Below are positions 28,631 to 37,678 of a stretch of DNA of 64,000 nt, in pieces. The stretch is from assembly GCA_036377595.1 (NCBI GenBank), contig DASUYB010000122.1, positions 1 to 64,000 on the forward strand. The letters are read 5' to 3'. This DNA is from Longimicrobium sp. (lineage in GTDB: Bacteria; Gemmatimonadota; Gemmatimonadetes; Longimicrobiales; Longimicrobiaceae). The position numbers and the translations under genes are program-made. The notes under the pieces are model-generated. The model made no database searches, was not told the DNA's origin, and saw only the letters and a program-made list of their open reading frames with translations. Within the stretch, counting starts at the first letter, position 1. The number at the start of each line of letters is the position of its first letter.

Positions 28631-31347
28631 GCCCCATCGCACACGCCGTGGCCGCGTGGCTGCTGGCCTATGCCGTCCACAGCACGCTCCTGCTCGGCGC
28701 CGCCGCGCTCCTGGCCGGCCGCGTGGTGCGCGACCCCGCCTGGCGCGAGACGCTGTGGAAGGCCGCGCTGGTCGGCGCCGTCCTCACCGTCTCCGTGCAG
28801 ATGCTGGTGGACTTCCGCCCCGTGGTGGGCCGCTGGTCCTTTCCCGCGAGCCGCGCGGGCGATGCGGTGCCATCCTCCGCGCCCCCGTCGGAGGTGCAGC
28901 GCGCGAGTGCAGGCCCGCGCGCCGAATCCCCCTCTCCCGTAGCGGCCACGCAGAAGGTGCCCGCCGCGCCGGCGACGGCCGCCACTCCGTCCCCCTCCGC
29001 GCCGTCGACCAATGCGGCGCGCGACGCGACGCCGACGACGGCTGCCGCGCCGCGCGAGCTGCCGTCGCGGACGGGGTGGGGCGCGATACTGCTGATGGTG
29101 TGGGCCGCGGGAGCGGCGCTGCTGCTCGCGCGGGTGGTGTGGCGGCAGGCGTCGCTCCATCGCCTGCTGCGCGACCGGCGATTGGTGGACGACGCCGCGC
29201 TCCTGGCCCTGCTCGACGAGCTGCGCGTCAAGGCCGGCATCGCCGCGCCCGTACGGTTGACCAGCAGCGAGCGCTGCGCCACGCCGATGGCGCTGGGGAC
29301 CGGCGAGGTGTGCGTCCCCGCGCGCTTCGTGGCCGGGCTGGCGACCGAGGAGCAGCGCGGCGCCCTGGCGCACGAGTTGGCGCACCTGGCGCGGCGCGAC
29401 CCGCTCTGGCACCTGGCCGCCGGGCTGGCCGAGGCGCTCTTCTTCTTCCAGCCGCTGAACCGCCTGGCCCGGCGCCGGCTGCGCGAGTCCGCCGAGTACC
29501 TGGCCGACGACTGGGCGGTGCGGCAGACCGGCTCGCCGCTGGGGCTGGCGCGCTGCCTGGTGGAGGTGGCCGCCTGGGTCTCGGCCGCGCCGCACCCCGT
29601 GCCCGAGGGCGCGCTGGCGATGGCCGAGGGCGGACCGACGTCGCTCGCCCGCCGCGTCGAGCGGCTGGTGCAGCGCGCCGACCTTCCCGCGCTCCCCCGC
29701 GTGGGCACACGCGCGGCGGCCGCGCTCGTCCTCCTGGCCGCCGTCGCCGTGGTGGCGCCCGCGGTGGCGCCGATCTCCGCCGCGGCGGAGGAGCCGCGGA
29801 CGAGCGCCACCATCGACAAGCCCCAGCATCGCGCGCCGCGGCAGGAGCCGGTGGTCATCCGCCATCCCGATCCCGCGCAGCCGCTGGCCGGCCGCTGGGA
29901 GTGGGCCGCGGAGCAGGCGCGGCGGAGCAACCGCCGGGCGTACTGGGTCGGCTGGTCCATCACGCCGGTCCCCCTGCGCCACGACGGCGGCTACGTCGAA
30001 GGCGGCCTGAACGTCGACGAGCTCGACGACCGGCCGCTTCCCTCGATCGTGGGCGCGTCGGAGCGCGACGCCATCATCCTCCTCCGCATGGGCCCGGGCG
30101 GCCGCCTGCAGCAGGTGAGCACGCGCGTGGGACGGCTGGGGATGGCGCTGGGCGGCATCCCGGTGTACTGGCTCGGCCCCGCGCGCACCGGCGAGAGCCT
30201 GGACTGGCTGATGGCGCGCGAGCGCTCCGAGAGCTCGATGGAGGTGCGCGACGTCCTGCTCGCGACCATCGCGCTGCACCCCGATCCCAACCGCGTGGTG
30301 CCGCTCCTGCTGGACCGGCTGCAGGCTCGCGACGAGGAGCTGCGCGCCGCCGCCGCCCACGGGCTGGGGCGCCAGGCCCGCCCCGACGCGCTCCGGGCGG
30401 TGGTCGCCGCCAGCGAGAACGACCCGTCGGAGCGCGTGCGCGGCGAGGCGGTGGAGGCGGTCGGCGAGATGCGGCTGCCCGAGGCGCTCCCGGCGCTGCG
30501 GGGAATCCTGCGCGGCTCGCGCCACGTGGACGTGCGCCGCGAGGCCGCCGAGTCGCTGGGCGAGCAGGAGGGCGACGGCATCGCCGCCGAGCTGGAGCAG
30601 GTGGCGCGGACCGATCCCGCGTTGGAGGTGCGGCAGGAGGCCACCGAGGCGCTGGGCGAGCAGCCCGCCGAGCGCGCGCTCCCCGTGCTGGAGCGGCTCG
30701 CCCGCGCCCATCCCGACGTAGATGTCCGCCGCGAGGCCGTGGAGACGCTCGGCGAGCTGCCCAACCTCGCGGGGCTGCGGCCGCTGGAGGAGATCGCCGC
30801 CCGCGCAGGCGACCCCGAGGCGCAGCGCGAGGCGGTGGAGACCATCGCCGAGTACCCGCCCGAGGTCAGCCGCCCGCGTATCCGCCGCTTCGCCACGAGC
30901 GCCCGGAGCCCCGAGGTGCGCCGCCAGGCCGTCGAGGAGCTGGGGGGGATGAAGAGCCCCGAGGCGCTGGGCGACCTGGAGGAGATCGCCATACGCGACC
31001 GCGACCTCGACGTGCAGCGCGAGGCGGTCGAGTCGATGGGTGAGCAGCCGCCCGAGCGCGCCGTGCCCGTGCTGGTGCGGATGGCGTGGCGCCACCCGGT
31101 GCTGGAGGTGCGCCGCCAGGCCGCCGAGACGCTGGGCGAGAGCCGGAGCGAAGCCGCGCTGTCGGCGCTCGACGAGATCGTCGCGCGGCATCCGGACGTG
31201 GACGTGCAGCGCCAGGCGGTGGAGACGATGGGCGAGTTCCCGGCGCGCATGGCCCGCGCGCGCCTGGAGCGCATCCGCGCCACGCACCCCAGCCTCGACG
31301 TGCGCCGCGAAGCCGCCGAGACCCTCTCCGACCTCGCGTCGCAGTAG
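28627..31347 (+). CDS. M56 (BlaR1-like) membrane metalloprotease fused to a C-terminal HEAT-repeat array
   Basis: 906 aa. N-terminal membrane helices and a Pro/Ala-rich loop lead to the M56 protease domain with zinc motif HELAHLARRD (near residue 249) and ESAEYLADDWAV. After another hydrophobic segment (AAALVLLAAVAVVAPAVAP) comes an extracytoplasmic region. From about residue 535 to the end run repeated units of about 31 residues (VRREAAESLGEQ, VRQEATEALGEQ, VRREAVETLGEL and so on), a HEAT/PBS-lyase-type array. Canonical BlaR1 carries a penicillin-binding sensor domain here, so the HEAT array probably senses another signal. Confidence 0.9.
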   Translation: MSPIAHAVAAWLLAYAVHSTLLLGAAALLAGRVVRDPAWRETLWKAALVGAVLTVSVQMLVDFRPVVGRWSFPASRAGDAVPSSAPPSEVQRASAGPRAESPSPVAATQKVPAAPATAATPSPSAPSTNAARDATPTTAAAPRELPSRTGWGAILLMVWAAGAALLLARVVWRQASLHRLLRDRRLVDDAALLALLDELRVKAGIAAPVRLTSSERCATPMALGTGEVCVPARFVAGLATEEQRGALAHELAHLARRDPLWHLAAGLAEALFFFQPLNRLARRRLRESAEYLADDWAVRQTGSPLGLARCLVEVAAWVSAAPHPVPEGALAMAEGGPTSLARRVERLVQRADLPALPRVGTRAAAALVLLAAVAVVAPAVAPISAAAEEPRTSATIDKPQHRAPRQEPVVIRHPDPAQPLAGRWEWAAEQARRSNRRAYWVGWSITPVPLRHDGGYVEGGLNVDELDDRPLPSIVGASERDAIILLRMGPGGRLQQVSTRVGRLGMALGGIPVYWLGPARTGESLDWLMARERSESSMEVRDVLLATIALHPDPNRVVPLLLDRLQARDEELRAAAAHGLGRQARPDALRAVVAASENDPSERVRGEAVEAVGEMRLPEALPALRGILRGSRHVDVRREAAESLGEQEGDGIAAELEQVARTDPALEVRQEATEALGEQPAERALPVLERLARAHPDVDVRREAVETLGELPNLAGLRPLEEIAARAGDPEAQREAVETIAEYPPEVSRPRIRRFATSARSPEVRRQAVEELGGMKSPEALGDLEEIAIRDRDLDVQREAVESMGEQPPERAVPVLVRMAWRHPVLEVRRQAAETLGESRSEAALSALDEIVARHPDVDVQRQAVETMGEFPARMARARLERIRATHPSLDVRREAAETLSDLASQ

Positions 31348-31722
31348 AACGGGCCGATCACCCGATCCGGGTCCCCCTTCGTACCGCGGAGTGGCGGTGC
31401 GGAGGGGTTCTCGCTTTCTCCCCGAATCCCCGAAAGATGATGGGGAGAATGCGAATGAATTCGCGGCTACAACTACACGAAGTCCGCCTTCGCGGACTAC
31501 AAATGTGCGTGCAGCCGGAACATCTGCGCGCGCGACGTGCTTCGGTCGATGGATGCCAGATGCGAGCGCCGAAGTCGCGCCTGCTCCGAAGCCGGTAGTC
31601 CGCGAAGGCGGACTTCGTGTGGTTGTTGCCGCGGATTCAGCCGGGGGGCTGCCAAGTGCAGATTCTGGAAGGACTTACAACCTGCGGTTCCTACCCACTG
31701 TCAGTTGCAACTGTCAGTTCGC
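31348..31722. repeat. Family B composite inverted repeat next to the putative element end
   Basis: Arms at about 31449-31502 (GAATTCGCGGCTACAACTAC, then AGTCCGCCTTCGCGGACT) and 31594-31640 (the reverse, ending TTGTTGCCGCGGATTC) form a MITE-like unit of about 190 bp. Right of it, 31697-31719 holds the direct repeat ACTGTCAGTT-GCA-ACTGTCAGTT with the perfect dyad CAGTTGCAACTG at its centre, 4 bp from the integrase stop. Confidence 0.65.
31697..31719. other. Candidate attachment-site core beside the integrase gene
   Basis: Two ACTGTCAGTT repeats are separated by GCA, creating a central CAGTTGCAACTG palindrome, immediately beyond the 3' end of the integrase gene. Tyrosine integrase genes often sit at the end of an element with their core site alongside. 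No second copy can be checked because the other element end lies outside the window. Confidence 0.35.
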
Positions 31723-33030
31723 TCAGGCCGCCTTCGGCAGGCCTGTTTCCGGCTCGCGCGGACCCGGCTGGGGGGCCGGTTCCGCTTCCAGCAGTGCAAC
31801 CGCTTCCTGCAAGGTCGGCAGGTCCACGTAGTCGTAGATGCGTCGCATCGTTCCCCACGTGGTGCCCGCAAGCTCTTCCTGAATCGCAGGGGCGAGGTTC
31901 CGGAAGCGCGGGTCGCGGATGCCAGCCCGCTTCTCGCCGTGATACCCAAGCCGGGGGAGGTTGATCCCGAGCTTGTTCCGCGCCGCCTTCATCCAGTTGT
32001 GGAGCCGCTGGCGCGACACCGGCTGCGCCGGGTCGCTGGGCGCCGGGAGGAGCCACGGTGACTCCCCCAACCCTTCCTCGCGCCGCTTCACCAGCGCGAG
32101 CCGGATGGTCTCGATGGCGCGCCCCGTGAGGGGAGTCACGCGCGTCTTGCCGACCTTGTCAAACTCACCGTTCCACCGGACGGTGCCGGCGGTCAGGTTG
32201 ATGTCCTCCAGCGGGAGCTGGCGGACGCTGTTCATCCTACGCCGGGTCTGGCGGCACAGTTCCATCACCACCGCCATGCGCCAGTTCGGGGCACCCGCCA
32301 CGAGGCGGTCGTGCAGCTCCTGCGTCATCTCCTGGCGCAGGGGCTTATCCTCCACCGGGGTCGGGAACCCTTCCCACGGGTTGCGCAGCAGGAGCACCGT
32401 ACCGTCGTCCCGCTCCAACTTCGCCCACCGGAACACCGCGCGCAGGAACCGCACGTCGTTGCAGATGGTCTGTTTCCCCGCCTTGTACGGAAACCCCGGA
32501 ATCGTCCCCTCTGCCCGCGCCTTCAAGAAGGCGTTGTAGCGGACCCGACCGATCCCGGTCTGCGGCCGACCGTTCGCGCCGATCCGCTCCACGACCGCCT
32601 CCGCACCGAAGAACGCCAGGAACATGCGCGCGTCGATGCGGTTGGACCGCTGTGTGCCCGGCTTCTTCGTGGGAACGACTTCACGAAGATACAGCTTCAA
32701 CAGCTTCCCGAGCGTTAGCGGGCCGTTAATCTTCGGCGTCGCCTCGCCCGGACCCATCTCCCCCCACCTTTCCGCTACCTGCTCGGCCTTCTTCATGGCC
32801 TCGGAGCGAGTGGTGATTCCTTCGGCGCTGAGGCAGAGCCGGGTGCGGCGCTTCCGCTGCCGACCCGTCTTCGGATCAATGACCGGACCCCGGTTGTCAA
32901 ACACCGCCTCAAACCATTCAAGGTAGAGCGGCCCGTCTTTGACTTCTTCGTAGGCGCGGACGCGGTTTCTGCCCTTCTTTCCCGCCGCGTAACTCCACGT
33001 CTCCGGCTTAGCCTTATGCGCCATCGTCAT
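31723..33030 (-). CDS. Tyrosine recombinase / integrase of the ICE
   Basis: 435 aa. AGGGGGAGCA stands just before the ATG. An N-terminal basic arm-type region and a SAM-like core-binding domain (LTLGKLLKLYLREVVPTKK) precede the catalytic domain: Arg in CRQTRRRMNSVRQLPLEDI, Lys in the beta-turn (FDKVGKTRVTPLT), LGYHGEKRAGIR as the H-x-x-R box, and the Tyr nucleophile in RRIYDYVDL. The third-box position reads GTTWG, Trp in place of His, which is tolerated in this family. The Xis-like gene upstream overlaps it by ATGA. Confidence 0.92.
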   Translation of the reverse strand: MTMAHKAKPETWSYAAGKKGRNRVRAYEEVKDGPLYLEWFEAVFDNRGPVIDPKTGRQRKRRTRLCLSAEGITTRSEAMKKAEQVAERWGEMGPGEATPKINGPLTLGKLLKLYLREVVPTKKPGTQRSNRIDARMFLAFFGAEAVVERIGANGRPQTGIGRVRYNAFLKARAEGTIPGFPYKAGKQTICNDVRFLRAVFRWAKLERDDGTVLLLRNPWEGFPTPVEDKPLRQEMTQELHDRLVAGAPNWRMAVVMELCRQTRRRMNSVRQLPLEDINLTAGTVRWNGEFDKVGKTRVTPLTGRAIETIRLALVKRREEGLGESPWLLPAPSDPAQPVSRQRLHNWMKAARNKLGINLPRLGYHGEKRAGIRDPRFRNLAPAIQEELAGTTWGTMRRIYDYVDLPTLQEAVALLEAEPAPQPGPREPETGLPKAA

Positions 33031-33410
33031 TGCTCCCCCTTAACGATGGCGCGCGCAACCTGCAATAGTGAATTTACAGGCTGCTCTATATCTGGCGCAA
33101 GTCTTTTATTTTTAGGGGTATAGCCGGGTTTTCGGGGTAGTTCGGATTCGTAAAACAACGGGGCATCTTCTGTCCCAGCTCGACGCACCTTGTCACCCTC
33201 GCGCCATAGCCGACGCAAGTGACTGCGCGAAAAGCCGGTTAATTCAACGGCTTCCTCCAGCGTGACGCAGGCATTAACGCGTTCGCGCTCCTCGGCCTCA
33301 ACGTCCGCCGCGCACTGCTCCAGCGCCGCCGCCTGCGCTTCGGCGCCATAGCGGCGCAAGAGCCCCGCGTGCTCTCTCCAGAGCCTTGCCAGATCCGCAC
33401 GGTCGTACAT
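33027..33410 (-). CDS. Small helix-turn-helix protein, probable excisionase
   Basis: 127 aa. A helical N-terminal half leads to a MerR/Xis-like DNA-binding helix-turn-helix (VTLEEAVELTGFSRSHLRRL, then WREGDKVRRAG) and a basic tail. Its stop overlaps the integrase start (ATGA), so the two proteins are made together. Position and size point to a recombination directionality factor; a regulator is the alternative. Confidence 0.7.
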   Translation of the reverse strand: MYDRADLARLWREHAGLLRRYGAEAQAAALEQCAADVEAEERERVNACVTLEEAVELTGFSRSHLRRLWREGDKVRRAGTEDAPLFYESELPRKPGYTPKNKRLAPDIEQPVNSLLQVARAIVKGEQ

Positions 33411-33976
33411 CGCCCCTCCCCGAACGGTCTTCGCCCGAATGCGCCCGACTCTGAGAGTGCCCTATAAGCGGGCCGAGGTGCTACAAACAGGCGTGTCAGA
33501 TTCAACGGGTAGGACCGTCCTTTCCGCTACAAGGTTTCACAACAATTTGTCTAATTCCTTTTCAGACAGCAGCTCTGTAAGTCGCGCCGATGCAGGGGGT
33601 CACGCGAAAACGGGTGTTTTTGATAGAACGCAAATGACTTGCGCTGTCACGGGAAAGACTACGATTCGGACGGAGTAATCCGTGCCCGGTGGCGGATTCG
33701 GTGTATGTACGCGCAAAGACGCGCCGCACTGAATGCGCCGGATCGGGCAAGAGAAAAAGTACAAGTTGTCGCTGGGGCGTCATTTCGACACGATTCGCGA
33801 CAGAGAAGGCGTGCCCACTGTCGTCACCGGAGGAGGACGATTCCCTGTCGCTAGAAAAGGACAGCGGTGGATATTCCGGTCGGAATGCGCGAGCCACGAC
33901 CTACGCCCGCTCCTACTACGCCGCCCCCTATAGCGCAACTCGCAACGCGTTCGTAATGTTGAGGTGCTGACCCTTA
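33411..33976. other. Divergent intergenic region carrying one copy of the dispersed 14-bp motif
   Basis: About 570 bp between the Xis-like gene and the TPR gene. It has noticeably lower GC than the chromosome half, and one ATTCCGGTCGGAAT site at 33873-33886. A short frame at 33733-33933 (MRRIGQEKKYKLSLGRHFDT) could be a gene remnant but lacks support. Confidence 0.5.
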
Positions 33977-35326
33977 TTGATCCTTCCAGCATTAACCCCC
34001 GCAGAGATGGTCAAGCGTGCTGCTCGCGTGAGCCGCGCTGCGCGGCCCTGGCGCATTGATCGGGCGCCTCTACCACGGCCGTGGATCGACGTGCTGAACG
34101 AAATCCCTTCGGTCTTCGGTCTGGAGCTGGCCACGCTGGTGCGGCAGCTCTGGCTCGCAGCGGAAGTCGATGGTACGGACGTAATTCGGCCAAAGCTGTT
34201 CGCCCCTACCACCGCCGTTCACGTCGGAGAGCGTCGCACTGAAGCACTCCACGAAGCTCCCCGCGGCGCCCGCGCGCCTCTCCGGGTGCTGATGCGACTG
34301 ACTGGCCGCCGACCGCCGACCCGTGCCGAACTCGCCGCGGCTTGCGAGACATTGGCGGACTGGGCTCAGGAGGCGGGCCACACCGAAACCGCAATTCAGA
34401 TCGCCGAAGCGGGTGCGGCGATCAGTCCCGGCCCACGCTCCTCATTCATCGCTGCGCGAACAAACCGGTATGCAGATGAGACCTGGCGTTCGGAGATCTT
34501 CTATGCACGGGCAATTCGCGTTGCCTACCGTCTCCAAGACTGGGATACGTACGTGCGTGCGCACCTGGGTTACGCCCGCCTAGAGTCTGATCGAGGACGC
34601 GTGCGTGCGGCCGCAGGGCACTTCGTATCCGCGGCCCGCGTCGCGCTCGACCAAGGTCACGCGTGGCTCGCAGCGCAAGTGTATCACGACCTCATCTCCC
34701 ACTACTACGAGCTCGGGGAGACGAAACGGGCTTTCGACGCCGCGATCCGCGCGCTCACCATCTATCCACGCCATCACGAGCGCTATCCGCTCGCTGTGCA
34801 CGACTTCGCTGTGCTGCTTCTCCTGCAGCGTCGGTATGCCGAGGCGTGGCCTCTATTGAAGATTCTGATAAGGGCGCCCCTACGGCCACACGACGAAGTG
34901 ATCGCGTGGGGCACATATGCGCGCGCGGCAGGGAGTCTGGGGCACCATGAGGAATACGCCGAGGCGGAAGCGCGCGTGTTGAGACTCACGCCGCATTATC
35001 CGACGTTCGCGGCAGCAGCGTACCTAGGTTTGTCCATCGGCGCTCACGCGCTCGGGGACGACGAACTCGCCCGCCATTATGTCGAGCGTGGAATCACGAT
35101 CGCCGAGCGACGGCGCGACCGCCAAGCCTTGCGGGAACTCCGTGAAATCGAAAAAGAGATCGAGGAAGGTGTCGAGCTGGTGCCGGCTCCCCCACTCCGA
35201 GGGGAGCCGGCGGACCGCCTGGCTGAACTCGCTGGGCTGCTCAACGAGCACGTCCGCGCTTGGCGCGCGGAGACCTGGACCCGGAAGGAGAACCAATACG
35301 GGCTTGCGACGCTAGGCCCCGTATAG
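33977..35326 (+). CDS. TPR-repeat protein, candidate peptide-sensing regulator
   Basis: 449 aa from TTG 33977; ATG 34007 (MVKRAARVSR) is a good alternative. Residues about 115-400 are a succession of helical pairs with TPR character (AAACETLADWAQEAGHTETA, YHDLISHYYELGETKRAFDA, RYAEAWPLLKIL). The N-terminal 100 residues contain no clear HTH. The gene converges with a 56-codon gene for an exported peptide, 9 bp away. In Firmicutes such pairs (RRNPP type) control conjugative elements; applying this here is inference. Confidence 0.7.
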   Translation: MILPALTPAEMVKRAARVSRAARPWRIDRAPLPRPWIDVLNEIPSVFGLELATLVRQLWLAAEVDGTDVIRPKLFAPTTAVHVGERRTEALHEAPRGARAPLRVLMRLTGRRPPTRAELAAACETLADWAQEAGHTETAIQIAEAGAAISPGPRSSFIAARTNRYADETWRSEIFYARAIRVAYRLQDWDTYVRAHLGYARLESDRGRVRAAAGHFVSAARVALDQGHAWLAAQVYHDLISHYYELGETKRAFDAAIRALTIYPRHHERYPLAVHDFAVLLLLQRRYAEAWPLLKILIRAPLRPHDEVIAWGTYARAAGSLGHHEEYAEAEARVLRLTPHYPTFAAAAYLGLSIGAHALGDDELARHYVERGITIAERRRDRQALRELREIEKEIEEGVELVPAPPLRGEPADRLAELAGLLNEHVRAWRAETWTRKENQYGLATLGPV

Positions 35327-35335
35327 CGGGTTTCC

Positions 35336-35506
35336 TCAGTTTCCAGAGCCCGCGAAGATTCCCCCGCGGTTGTTACTTGAGTCGGCCGTCGCGTCGTGGG
35401 ACGCGGCGGCTGATTGCCGTACATCCCGTTCCGAGCTGCTGGTCGGAAGTCTCTCGCACGCGGAGACGAGCACGGCGACGGCGGCGAGAAGGGCAAGCTT
35501 GCGCAT
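35336..35506 (-). CDS. Small predicted lipoprotein / secreted peptide precursor ending in GGIFAGSGN
   Basis: 56 aa. It has a strong signal peptide (MRKLALLAAVAVLVSAC) with lipobox VSAC and Cys17, a polar low-complexity middle (Ser/Ala/Asp) and a distinctive Gly-rich end, NNRGGIFAGSGN. GAGGGAAC precedes the ATG. It converges with the TPR gene. The form resembles lipoproteins whose signal peptides or tails are processed into pheromones. Confidence 0.6.
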   Translation of the reverse strand: MRKLALLAAVAVLVSACERLPTSSSERDVRQSAAASHDATADSSNNRGGIFAGSGN

Positions 35507-35986
35507 GGGGGTGTTCCCTCGACTAAAGAGGTGATTGGCGGGCAGCCGAAGTGAAAAAATCGGCTCCACAATTGTAAATCCGCCCACACGCTTCACGCCA
35601 CCTGACACGGGTACTCACTTCCCGTCACCGAGCACGCCCTTCGCAGATGGGTTACCGCGCTCGTACGGGTTGCCAAATTTCGTCTAATTGCTTGTCAACA
35701 AAGCATTTCCGTGTCACACGATACCCTGCCCATTTACCGCCACCGGGTACGCGGCTGGACGGCGTACACATTCGCCGTCAATGTTCTCGCCCAGTGAATT
35801 TTCCGGCTGAAAGTGCTCGCGGCTGCTCTACCCGGCAGCGACACCATTCCGGTCGGAATGCGCCAACGGGTCGTTAAATCCGCACGAGCGAAGGCGAAAA
35901 GCGCGCACGGCCCCTCCGCCGTGCGGGCGCTCCGCAGGGCGAACGATCAGGCCGAATCGGACCGGAGGGTTTCTTAGAGGGACGGG
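35507..35986. other. Intergenic region with one dispersed 14-bp motif
   Basis: About 480 bp. It includes ATTCCGGTCGGAAT at 35846-35859, which lies 127 bp upstream of the next gene. No gene is supported; promoters for the peptide (leftward) and for the 35987 gene set (rightward) are expected here. Confidence 0.45.
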
Positions 35987-36220
35987 ATGAGCAGAACCGA
36001 CCTGCAGAGACTGCACGACGATCTCGCCGGAGTCGCGCGCGCGATTGCACGACTACTTCTGCGTGAACGCTACGACGAGGCTGAGCTGGCTGAACTGGAA
36101 GTGCGGCGCGACGAGTTGAGGCGAGAAATCGCAACACATCAGGAACCACCCAAGCCCGAGACTATTGAGCTCCGTCTCCCCGGTGAGTATCGCGAGCTGC
36201 CATCCCACAGATCGCAATGA
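35987..36220 (+). CDS. Small coiled-coil protein, unknown function
   Basis: 77 aa. It is mostly a charged helix (VARAIARLLLRERYDEAELA, then ELEVRRDELRREIATHQ), probably a coiled coil, with a short Pro-containing tail. GAGGGACGG precedes the ATG. The stop overlaps the next ATG (ATGA), so the two are translated together. Confidence 0.6.
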   Translation: MSRTDLQRLHDDLAGVARAIARLLLRERYDEAELAELEVRRDELRREIATHQEPPKPETIELRLPGEYRELPSHRSQ

Positions 36221-36618
36221 TAGCGCTAACGCCGTCCCCGCCTGCGCGCGCCGGCGCGACGCCTGATGACCTGGAACGCTTTCGGGACGCTCTGCGGCGG
36301 GCGATCCGTCGCTCCGGGCTCCGGGTCGTCGCGCGAGAGGTCTGCATGTCTCCATCGGGGCTGCAAAAGTTCATTGACGGCACAATCCCCTATAGCCGCA
36401 CGGTTGAGCGGGTGCGGAGTTGGTACTTCCGGAAAGCTGGTCTCCATGAAGTACCACCCGACGAAATAGCAGACAGCCTATCTCGTTTCGTAGCAACACT
36501 GCCCGATCCCACACAGGGTGTGCTGAACCTTCTCTCCGCGATAGACCAATCCTATGCCGAGCAGGGAATGCTCTCTCCGTCCTGGATTATTGCCGTGCGT
36601 TCACGGCTGGCGGCGTAG
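36217..36618 (+). CDS. Helix-turn-helix (XRE-like) small regulator
   Basis: 133 aa. The stretch VVAREVCMSPSGLQKFIDGT, followed by YSRTVERVRSWY, resembles an XRE-type HTH. The C-terminal half (DEIADSLSRFVATLPDPTQG) is helical and unknown. It is coupled to the coiled-coil gene upstream by ATGA; the two may act as a regulatory pair. Confidence 0.6.
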   Translation: MIALTPSPPARAGATPDDLERFRDALRRAIRRSGLRVVAREVCMSPSGLQKFIDGTIPYSRTVERVRSWYFRKAGLHEVPPDEIADSLSRFVATLPDPTQGVLNLLSAIDQSYAEQGMLSPSWIIAVRSRLAA

Positions 36619-36628
36619 GGCTGTGGCT

Positions 36629-37678
36629 ATGGAAGGATCGAGCCGCAATAACAGCCGCGTGAAGCTCGGAACGAAGCCGTGTCGCGACGAAATAATATCA
36701 GCATATCGGACGGCTGAACCGCCAGCGACTTTCCGCAGTGTCGGAGCTGGGTTGGGGATCTCGCGTGAAACGGTCCGGCAGTCAGTACTGGCATGGGAGG
36801 CAGCGACCGGAGAACTGCTTCCCCGCTGGCCCGAGCGAAAACGGGCCGCGACACCGCCGGCGGCGCCGGCGCCGCCGCCTCCCTCCATCGCCCAGCGCCT
36901 CCTCCGGAACGCCTGTCCCAACCCGGGCACGGGCTGTTGGGAGTGGCTCGGGCCGAACAGCAGGAACCCGCAGTTCTGCGCGCTTCAGGAGAGGTACGCC
37001 TACCGCGTTGCATACGTGATGTGGCATGGGCCTATCGCGAAAGGGCATATAGTCAAGCGTACCTGCCGCAATACCCGCTGCATAAACCCTTGGCATCTGG
37101 AGGCGCTTACGTATGTGGAAGCGTTTCGGAAGTATGGCCGTCGCCCCCGACGGGCTCGCGCACCGAAAACGCACTGCATGCGTGGGCACGAGCTGACGCC
37201 CGAAAATACCCTCTCCAATCCGGGTTATGCGATACGGGATGGCGTAAGGATTCGTGTTGAGCAGCGGATATGCCGCATCTGTCGCGAGGCGTATCTAGCG
37301 CAATACCGACCACCAGCTCCCCCCCCGCCGCCGCCGCCCATCCGGTCGATCAAAGATCCCGACGAGCAGGAGATCGAGCGGATCGTACGAGCCGCCATCT
37401 CCGCACCGAAAGCGAAGCGGCTGGAGACGATCATTGAACGGCTCTCCAGGGCCGTGAACTGGTGGGGGGACTGGACCATCGAGCACAGGCCGAAGGCGGG
37501 CGAAGGGTGGTTCGACTTCCTCCGACGAACCGGCCGCCAAGCTCATTGGCTTGAGTGGGCCGTCTGCCGGATTCTCGACGATCCGCGTGTGCAGCAAAAG
37601 GTGCTGGCGATCAATCCTGAGATCGACGATCCGCTCTTAAGACGGGAGGTTCCACATCATGTCCGCACGTCGGATTGA
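36629..37678 (+). CDS. HNH-type nuclease-like protein with N-terminal HTH
   Basis: 349 aa from ATG 36629. Residues about 15-55 look like a resolvase-type HTH (TFRSVGAGLGISRETVRQSV). Around residues 85-150 is an HNH homing-type fold: CWEWLGPNSRN, RVAYVMWHGPIAKGH, VKRTCRNTRCINPWHLEALT. A second Cys/His cluster (HCMRGHELTPENT, RICRICREAY) follows, then a Pro-rich linker and a C-terminal helical domain. It is a likely selfish or phage-derived endonuclease carried by the element. Confidence 0.75.
   Translation: MEGSSRNNSRVKLGTKPCRDEIISAYRTAEPPATFRSVGAGLGISRETVRQSVLAWEAATGELLPRWPERKRAATPPAAPAPPPPSIAQRLLRNACPNPGTGCWEWLGPNSRNPQFCALQERYAYRVAYVMWHGPIAKGHIVKRTCRNTRCINPWHLEALTYVEAFRKYGRRPRRARAPKTHCMRGHELTPENTLSNPGYAIRDGVRIRVEQRICRICREAYLAQYRPPAPPPPPPPIRSIKDPDEQEIERIVRAAISAPKAKRLETIIERLSRAVNWWGDWTIEHRPKAGEGWFDFLRRTGRQAHWLEWAVCRILDDPRVQQKVLAINPEIDDPLLRREVPHHVRTSD

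Noticed and set aside
31348-31722. tRNA gene as integration target next to the integrase
   Set aside because: No cloverleaf or GTTCGAATC-type T-loop sequence found near the integrase; the region holds family B repeats.
33733-33933. Small plus-strand gene MRRIGQEKKYKLSLGRHFDT
   Set aside because: No ribosome-binding site, ends through a 14-bp motif, no known family; kept only as a possible remnant.
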